From: Mactra quadrangularis
Taxonomy: Eukaryota; Mollusca; Bivalvia; Venerida; Mactridae
Length of the DNA stretch: 64,000 nt
Assembly: GCA_025267735.1 (NCBI GenBank)
Contig: CM046298.1
Span: 25,799,866-25,863,865 of the forward strand
Direction of reading: 5' to 3'
The notes below the pieces were generated by a model. The model was not told the origin of the DNA, ran no database searches, and was given only the letters and a program-made list of their open reading frames with translations. Each line of letters opens with the position of its first letter. Positions within the stretch are counted from its first letter, which is position 1. Shown one piece after another: positions 58,401-64,000 of the stretch. A program made the position numbers and the translations under genes.

Positions 58401-61400
58401 ATTAATTAAAGCCCATGCTACCAAATCAGCCTAACAGCAACACCAAAACTAGGGTAACTGTATAACTTCAATCAGTCTAACTGTAAAACCCATACCAGCA
58501 GCCTGGCTAGATCAAGTGGTATTATTTCTACAGCCATTCTCTATCCTACCACTGTTTCTAAATCATGTAGGGCAGTTGTCTTTCCAGGAACCCAGAGTAG
58601 GTTGACTGACTACTGATATATAATTGATAGTATGTGTTGCAATGACATAAAAACCCAACCAAAAGAAAAAACCTGAAAACCAAGTCAGTCTAACTGTAAG
58701 CAGATATATTTTATTTTAAAGATGACTAGGACAGTTATAATAAGTTATATATGAAAGGATATGAAAGATGAGAAAGCTTAAAGCATAGCAGCAGCAGAAA
58801 TATATGTGATGTCTTACCTTTTCTTAAGCTTTATTGTTAGCACTCTGTATGCACAAAGTTGGTGAAAAAATGGTTTTAATTTATATATATAGTATAATAT
58901 AGACATGATGATGATATATAGGTTTATATGTGTTTATATATATATATGATAATTATATAACAAAACAAAACAAAACAAAAGACAAAATGATTGAATACAT
59001 AATGAAAGAAATCCCTTTTTATAAGATAGGTATTATCCAATCCAGTGACATCCTCCATTAAGAGCAAGTGTCAAAATCAAAAGTCTTAATAGTGGAACAG
59101 TCTTAATATAGGAACCATTTCCTATACATGCGCATGAAGGGTTAGGGACTTAAAAATCTTCCAAAAATGCATGATTTTGCCATAGCAAAGCAGTCTTCGA
59201 ATTAAAACAAGTGGACTGTGGACTGAGTCCATCAAAACTGGCCTTGGTCCAGTGACATTTAACAGGTTAGTGGTCCGACGGTCCACTACCTTTTTACAGC
59301 AACAATTTTCGCTATTTGATAAAAAACATTACTTGTTGTTATATTATTGTTTGCTTAATGCTAAATCATTATATTGGACTGCATATTTGAACATATCACT
59401 AAAAGTATTTTTGGTCCAGTAATTTTTTATTCGGTCCAGTGAAAAAATCCATTTTGCTGGACCGAATGTCCAGTGCTGATAAAGTTGTCATGAAGACTGT
59501 AGCAAAGGTGGTCTTTTTAATGCAATTTTATTGTATCATCCACTCAACTCACGAGTTTTTACACTGACCCCATGAAAAATAAGTTGATAAATAAATGTAT
59601 AGTTAATATATTTCACATCAAACAAATACTAGGGTACAAACCAAAGCTAATTATGACTATAACATGTATTAGGCTCTATATACACTACATTGTAAGCTCT
59701 CTTTTATAGTATACTTGTATGCACTATGATAGCTATGTCATTAAAATTAGCACATTGCAGGTTTAGCGCAAATAGGTCGTAACTCACTTTTTTCTTATAT
59801 TGAGTTGACCATTCTGTGCTAAACCCACAACATCTTGTTTAAAACTCAACAAAGACAAGAGAGACCTGAGGACCTTAGACCACTCACCTGATTTCAAACA
59901 TTAAAACATGAAGATATTTTAAAAATTTCCCTCATAACTCTATGATAAATGTGTGACCTTTGAGATGAGGTCAAGGTTGAACCAAGGCTCTTATTCGCAA
60001 AATCTGAACAGAATCATTAGGTAACGAAACAAGCCAAATTTAGCAAAAGATCATTTAAGAAATCGTTATATGTACATAAAGAAAAAGACTCATCACAAAA
60101 AGCTCACTCTAGGTATATTTTCAGAAGAGCTACAAATCAGAGTGTAGCTTTATTATAAGTCAATGACAAAGTTTAAATATGATGGTAATAAGAAGAAATA
60201 ATTAAAGATATTCAATGAAGTGAGGAACTGTAGAAATGTAAGGGAAAAAAACACTAGAAGGGTTTCAATATGAAATACTAAATGAATACATGGGGGAAAA
60301 ACAAAGAAATATAATGCACTTAAAATGTCCCTATCTCTCTCTTTCTTACTCTCTCTTCAACAATTTCCTCCTCCCCTAAGCTACATGTATCCCCCTCCCT
60401 AGGTCTAACCACTCCCCCCCCCCCTTCCCATCAACCTGGCTGTCTCCCTCCTGCCCGTCTCTGTTAGACAAAAACATCAAATTTTATCTAGATCTAACAC
60501 ATGACATGTAGCTAAATAGCAAGATAGAACTAAGATATAAAAACAGATAAAAATATTACTTACTTTGTAGCTGAAGCATATTTCTCTATAAGAAAATCTA
60601 AAACATCAGTTGCCATGGTAAAATAACGGAAACAATATAAAAACTGATGAATAAAACCTTCACTTAGAGCCGTTCTGAAATAGATAGTATATTATACCAA
60701 TATTTAATAAAGGTTATGTATATAAATATAAAATTAAGTAGATAAAACTGTTTTAAACAATTTGTATTAAAACAAGCAGATGAAGTTATCTGGTTTGAAC
60801 CCCACTTAATTCAGCAAGAAATAACCTACAGTTGTTCCACTCAACTCAGGTGTAAATGGGTACTGTGATGCACCACCTGTTTGAAGGTGATTTCTATGAT
60901 CAGGGGATATTGTACAAAATTGTAAAGCAGACTTAAAACTACTCTTTAACTTTATTGACAGTTTATGATTTTTCTGCTCGCATACTTGCTAATTTAGATC
61001 TGGCCTTTTTCAAATGAAGGTCACATTCAGGCAACTTTTTTTCATCGTAATATTCATGACGAAATTGTTATGATACGTAACTTGTTTACATCATCTACGT
61101 CACGCAATTTGAAATGAGCCGCCCAATCGCAGACTGTGAATAATACCGCTGTTAAATTAGCATGCAAAACTTGGTCTAAAAATAGAAATTACAAAATCAA
61201 AATGTGAATAATAGTGTTTTCGTCTAGATGAAAGCTACGCATTGATTGGTCGAAACAAAGTTCATCTCGACGTGACCTTCCACGAAGAAAGTAGAGATCC
61301 TGTACAACAACGCTCTACAGGATATATGTTTACGGAGACTGCCCAAGATGTGAATAGAAGTAAAAAAGTTGTAAAAAATGGAGAAATAACTTACGATGCA

Positions 61401-64000
61401 AACAAGTAAGCCATGAGACCATAAGGTGTACCAGCGTGTAGAGCTTGTATCTCGTATCCTGTCTGAGGTTCTCTTAATGTTTGAAATTGTAACAATGGAT
61501 TATCAGGTTTAGGATGAAGTTGCAATGGTTCATCTTTGTTACATATAGATATAGAATATAAATAACTTACATCTATACCATGTAACTCTGCTAGTAACAT
61601 CTACAATAGAAAATTATAGAAGTCAAAGCTACTTTAATCTTTCAATAAAAGGATATAACTGTTGAGGGGACTTTGGCTGATATGAACAAATCATTGAAAC
61701 CATTCAATACATAGACCATGTAAACATTTGTATACATACTTGAGAGCTTTTTTAACTTTAGACATATAGCTCAAAGCAGGAAATAAATCAGTTTTCAAGC
61801 ATCTTTTAGGAATTTATAAATATTTAGAAATATTATTGTGCCAATCATAGCAGAAAATTTGTTGGAATTGCTATTTATATACAGACGGGTCACTTTGCAG
61901 ATTTCTCGTTTATTTTATGTTTTATAGGCATTTATTTAAGATTTTTAACTGGAAACCGCAGTTTTACACATGCAACAATCACATGGTAGTTCTTTTAGTT
62001 TGAGAGCCCCCACATTGAACTTAGCATGAAAATTTCATATTTTTCCAGCAAGGGTCAAATAATTTCATTGCACAAATAGTCAATGATACCAAAATCATGT
62101 AATATAAACCCCAGGGATATTAACGGATTATACAAAATGTACAATGACTATTAGGGCTGGGACGGGTAGAAAATTTGTACCCGGGTACCCGAGGCCGTAT
62201 TACCCGCGGGTACCTGGGTACTCGCTGTTATAAATCATGAAAGAGTTATTACTCCTACATCCTGGCACTTGTTACTGCTTATAAAATAGGAACAATGTTT
62301 CCGAAGTTGTCTTTGTTGGCAAGAGAGAGTATTGTAATTCTAGCAACTTCTGTCCTGTCAAAAAGAGTGTTTAGCGTCGCAGGGCTTACAATCACAAAGC
62401 AGAGAGCAAGTCTTGACCCAAGTGTTGCCGTTGCAGTTATGTTTATGAATAGATATTACAAATCCAGGTTACTTGCCACCTAGCCTTCCAATATCTGGTT
62501 TTCCATCGCCTATGTTTATTAAGTCCGAGCCTGAAGTATGTCTGAATGTACCTACACGTAGTTCCGAGCATTCCGTACCTCGACCAGTATTGAAAATGCG
62601 TCTAATTAGGTTGTCCTCGTATGCGAACATTTTTCTGTGTTAACCGTTAACAACAATCAGTAATAGTGGGAATGCATATTGACGTATATGGACGTACATT
62701 GTTGATATTTTAGCCATTACAACAAAATAAGACATAAATGTGAATCCAGCACTTTAGCGAAATTATTCAAGAAGCTGGATTCATATTAGTTGGTTAGTAA
62801 CTGTTATACTTGGTCGTCGGCAATATTTTTGTAAAGTAGTGCCTATAGATATATATGGTAGATGAACATTTCATAATAATTCTGATCGAGGCGGATTTTT
62901 TAATTGCTGAAAAATCGAAACTAATTAATATGAAGTGTTCTATTTTACGGGTACTGGGTAATAACTTTGTACCCGGGTAGTAGCCTTACCCGACCCGATA
63001 CCCGGGTACTCGAGTACTCGTCCCAGCCCTAATGACTATTGGATCAGCAATAGCATACATCTTGGAATGTGAATTGTAAATACTTCACCATTCAACAATA
63101 TTTTGATACTCATTAACTAACCTGTACATGTGTTTTACATAATTCAATAAAACCAATTCTTCTAGTCATTTCTGTTATATCTTTAGTAACTTGTAGCAGT
63201 TGTGTCCTCTCTGAAACGTACATTTTTGTACATGTATACATGTATATAGTACATTTATATAGACAAAATATTTACATATAGTGTGACTTTGGCGATAGGG
63301 CTAGAATTAATAAATAAAGTGAAACAATACTTCAATTCTCCTAGCTTTCTTGCTAGGGTCAATAATAAAGTGATCTACAACAATAATTAACTTATAAACA
63401 AAATATTGTTCTATTTCTCCCTTTTTTCTTTCCATAAAATATCTGAGTCACAACAAATAGCATGTAAGAATCTTGAATTCATTTGTCATATGAGTTTTAA
63501 TCATGAGCTCAAAATCCTCCTCAAAAATCTGTTTCATATAGTAAACTTTGTCATGTGCAAAAATATTTTGTGCAGAGGTTTCAGAGCACAATATTACAAC
63601 TCATGCTAAAGTGGGCATTTTTGGACACAGAAATGTAATAGCTAAGTACTAGACTGAGCTATGGATATGTTAACAGAACTTAGAAACCTGTGCACCTTTT
63701 CACAAAAATTCTTACGAAAAAAGTTATCGTAAGTCAATTTCATAAATTTGCAGTTAAAAGTCAGAAGGATAATAAGCGTAACTATTATATGATATTCAAA
63801 AGGTACACTATTCTACATAATTCAATAATAATTGGAATTGATTGGCCAAAAAAATGACTGTATCATTAATGTTTCTTGCTTTTGACTTATGATGATTTTT
63901 ATCGTAAGTTATTTTGTGAAAAGTGCCACTGACTTGTTTAAGCTGAACCATACCTTTAGAAGTCTTCTCTTGTTTAGAGACATCAAATACACTTTTATTA
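43809..64000 (-). CDS. RasGEF protein (REM + CDC25 domains), partial, KNDC1-like?
   Basis: The 3' part of a minus-strand gene that continues past the window. Exons: 64000-63954 (partial), 63210-63122, 61600-61395, 60674-60564, optional 58844-58818, 54708-54564, 53811-53671, 52160-52134, 48423-48208, 47836-47730, 46901-46766, 46376-46194, 45041-44881, 44031-43809. Every junction keeps frame. The REM (RasGEF_N) domain spans the 61.5, 60.6 and 54.6 kb exons: GYEIQALHAGTPYGLMAYLF, FLYCFRYFT and VVDILHYWLEGYY. The CDC25 catalytic domain begins at LAEQLCLIEQ (48.2 kb) and includes HWVAGEIV, KFLFIAHACIELRNFATSMA and LYPTIPSAV. It should load GTP onto a Ras-family GTPase. The ending, GAFKKMKGKFK, is basic. 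The overall order suggests the KNDC1/very-KIND type, but the N-terminal KIND domains would lie outside the window, so this is tentative. Confidence 0.88.
44068..44292 (-). mobile_element. SINE copy, minus orientation
   Basis: The complement of the family tail (AGTTGGGTTTAACGCTGTAG), followed by the ACCGCCGT-like and CATGTAGGGCAG segments and the GAAATAATTTC body phrase. The head is truncated. It lies in the last RasGEF intron. Confidence 0.7.
45105..45447. repeat. 38-bp tandem repeat, about 9 copies
   Basis: The unit contains CTAGTCTAGCTTGAGGTATA and ATACAGCACTTGTACT, with very little divergence among copies. It lies in a RasGEF intron. Confidence 0.93.
45472..45530 (+). mobile_element. Decayed tRNA-like SINE head
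   Basis: GGTGACATGGTAGTGTGTCC and GGTTGTGGGTTCAA resemble A and B boxes and match the minus-strand fragment at 36450-36540. Confidence 0.4.
46402..46488. repeat. ATG trinucleotide microsatellite by the 46376 splice acceptor
   Basis: An array of about 28 GAT/GAA triplets lies 26 bases from the RasGEF exon starting at 46376, on its acceptor side, so length changes could affect splicing. The poly-His and poly-Ile frames across it are artefacts. Confidence 0.9.
46985..47345. repeat. Dispersed intronic repeat, copy A
   Basis: It shares the order of motifs AATTTAAGATCTGGC, GAAGGTCA-like, AGATGAAAGCTAC, CATTGATTTGTC and TCTACAGGAT with 60965-61352. Both copies lie in introns of the same gene and in the same orientation. 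Confidence 0.7.
48844..49675. mobile_element. TA-flanked TIR element (832 bp), pogo/Tc1-type ends
   Basis: The ends CAGTAAAAGTTCGCTGG and the complement of GAACTTTTACTG are bounded by TA on both sides (48842-48843, 49676-49677). TTCGA-rich motifs (TCGAACTCG, GTTCGAC, ATTCGAG) cluster near both ends. No transposase frame is present. It lies in a RasGEF intron. Confidence 0.75.
50250..50415. mobile_element. TA-flanked miniature element (166 bp)
   Basis: CAGTAAAGTTCCACTAT at the left and its near complement TAGTGGAACTTTCCTG at the right, flanked by TA. It is related to 42056-42210. Confidence 0.75.
50416..51425. other. Intronic AT-rich DNA, nothing recognised
   Basis: Part of the large RasGEF intron between the exons at 52134 and 48423. 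There are no exons and no bounded elements. Confidence 0.5.
51426..51985. repeat. Minisatellite of about 28 bp, about 20 copies
   Basis: Diverged copies of a unit containing TTTACATAGTTAACCATATCACCCAT run through the RasGEF intron. Confidence 0.9.
52134..52160 (-). CDS. 27-nt RasGEF microexon (TSQTEKKKE)
   Basis: A phase-0 microexon between acceptor CATTCTAG and donor GTAATA. It adds nine polar, lysine-rich residues in the linker between the REM and CDC25 domains. Skipping it would keep the frame. Confidence 0.7.
52170..53660. other. RasGEF intron, nothing recognised
   Basis: No exon fits the flanking phase and no bounded element was seen. Confidence 0.5.
53925..54250. repeat. Dispersed repeat and SINE fragments in an intron
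   Basis: About 53935-54030 matches the repeat at 1430-1545. About 54160-54235 resembles the lower SINE body (GTCAACAGACTGCAGAGATATGAC). Confidence 0.4.
55275..55530 (-). mobile_element. tRNA-headed SINE, minus orientation
   Basis: The minus strand begins GGGTCTGTAGCGCAGTTGGTAGCA, a clear tRNA A-box, and ends near AGCATTAAACCCTTA. The middle differs from the SINE family at 21363. Confidence 0.6.
56936..57348. mobile_element. hAT-like miniature element (413 bp)
   Basis: Ends TAGGGGAGTAAC and GTTACACCCCTA are inverted copies with one mismatch. A perfect 8-bp target duplication, ACTCCTTC, lies at 56928-56935 and 57349-57356. The interior has repeated CGTATTGCAATA-type motifs. It is non-coding. 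Confidence 0.88.
57357..58499. other. RasGEF intron, nothing recognised
   Basis: No exon in phase and no bounded element. Confidence 0.5.
58500..58665 (+). mobile_element. SINE fragment
   Basis: Body and tail of the 21363 family: ACTGTTTCTAAATCATGTAG, GTTGACTGACTAC and a tail near AAACCCAACCAAA. The head is missing. Confidence 0.6.
58818..58844 (-). CDS. Candidate optional 27-nt RasGEF microexon
   Basis: Between a GTGCATACAG acceptor and a GTAAGAC donor. Its 27 bases fit the phase-2 junction between the 60564 and 54708 exons and would insert VLTIKLKKR inside the REM domain region. The flanking exons also join in frame without it, so it is probably alternative. Confidence 0.5.
59190..59480. 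repeat. Repeat with GGTCCA/TGGACC inverted motifs
   Basis: GGTCCAGTGACA and GGTCCGACGGTCCAC near the left and GGTCCAGTAATT, GCTGGACCGAATGTCCAG near the right suggest a decayed small transposon. Ends are not resolved. Confidence 0.4.
60965..61352. repeat. Dispersed intronic repeat, copy B
   Basis: The partner of 46985-47345. Shared motifs include AATTTAGATCTGGCC, GAAGGTCACATTCAGGCAAC, AGATGAAAGCTACGCATTGA and CTCTACAGGAT. Confidence 0.7.
62152..63031 (+). mobile_element. hAT transposon derivative with transposase remnant
   Basis: Ends TAGGGCTGGGACG and CGTCCCAGCCCTA are perfect 13-bp inverted repeats. The 8-bp duplication ATGACTAT is perfect at 62144-62151 and 63032-63039. Subterminal TACCCGGGTA motifs repeat at both ends. 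The interior keeps the end of a transposase gene (62295-62483). At 880 bp it is an internally deleted copy. It lies in a RasGEF intron. Confidence 0.95.
62295..62483 (+). pseudogene. hAT transposase C-terminal (dimerisation) remnant
   Basis: 62 codons: FPKLSLLARESIVILATSV, then SKRVFSVAGLTITKQRASL and an MFMNRYY end. This is the conserved hAT C-terminal dimerisation region, which usually reads FP-LS-LAR...ATS..SER-FS-AG. The catalytic RNase-H-like core is absent, so the fragment cannot transpose by itself. Confidence 0.9.

Overview
The window looks like nuclear DNA of a lophotrochozoan animal, most likely a bivalve mollusc. It is AT-rich, its genes are spliced with GT-AG introns, and it is crowded with short tandem repeats, tRNA-derived SINEs and small DNA transposons. 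It also holds a small secreted cysteine-rich gene of the kind common in bivalves. The species call is an inference; no sequence here names it. All exon models were read by eye from splice sites and reading-phase continuity.

Layout. 1-5.8 kb is repeat-rich: a 13-bp-TIR element, then a 64-bp minisatellite. 5.77-11.05 kb is one non-LTR retrotransposon (LINE) on the minus strand, sitting inside a GATT-type microsatellite. 11.2-15.0 kb is a plus-strand SLC16/monocarboxylate-transporter-like gene with two possible 3' ends. 16.3-19.4 kb holds two small unrecognised minus-strand genes. 22-36 kb is a minus-strand gene for a secreted cysteine-rich protein; its third intron contains a nearly pristine 9.7-kb LTR retroelement with gag, pol and an envelope-like ORF (24302-34026). 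36-43 kb is mostly tandem repeats and miniature elements. 43.8-64 kb is the 3' part of a minus-strand RasGEF gene (REM plus CDC25-homology domains; possibly of the KNDC1/very-KIND type), continuing past the window end. Its introns hold several well-bounded hAT-like and TA-flanked miniature transposons.

Main points. The LTR element has LTRs differing at two positions of 774 by eye, a 4-bp target duplication, a furin-type envelope ORF, and a textbook -1 frameshift signal at the gag stop: TTTAAAC, a 6-nt spacer and a strong hairpin. The LINE has ORF2 in the same frame as ORF1, separated by one TAG. Both retroelements carry a single-base frame break in the reverse transcriptase, each in a homopolymer run. 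The host genes look like three independent functions (membrane transport, a secreted cysteine-rich protein, Ras-family signalling); nothing suggests that they act in one pathway.
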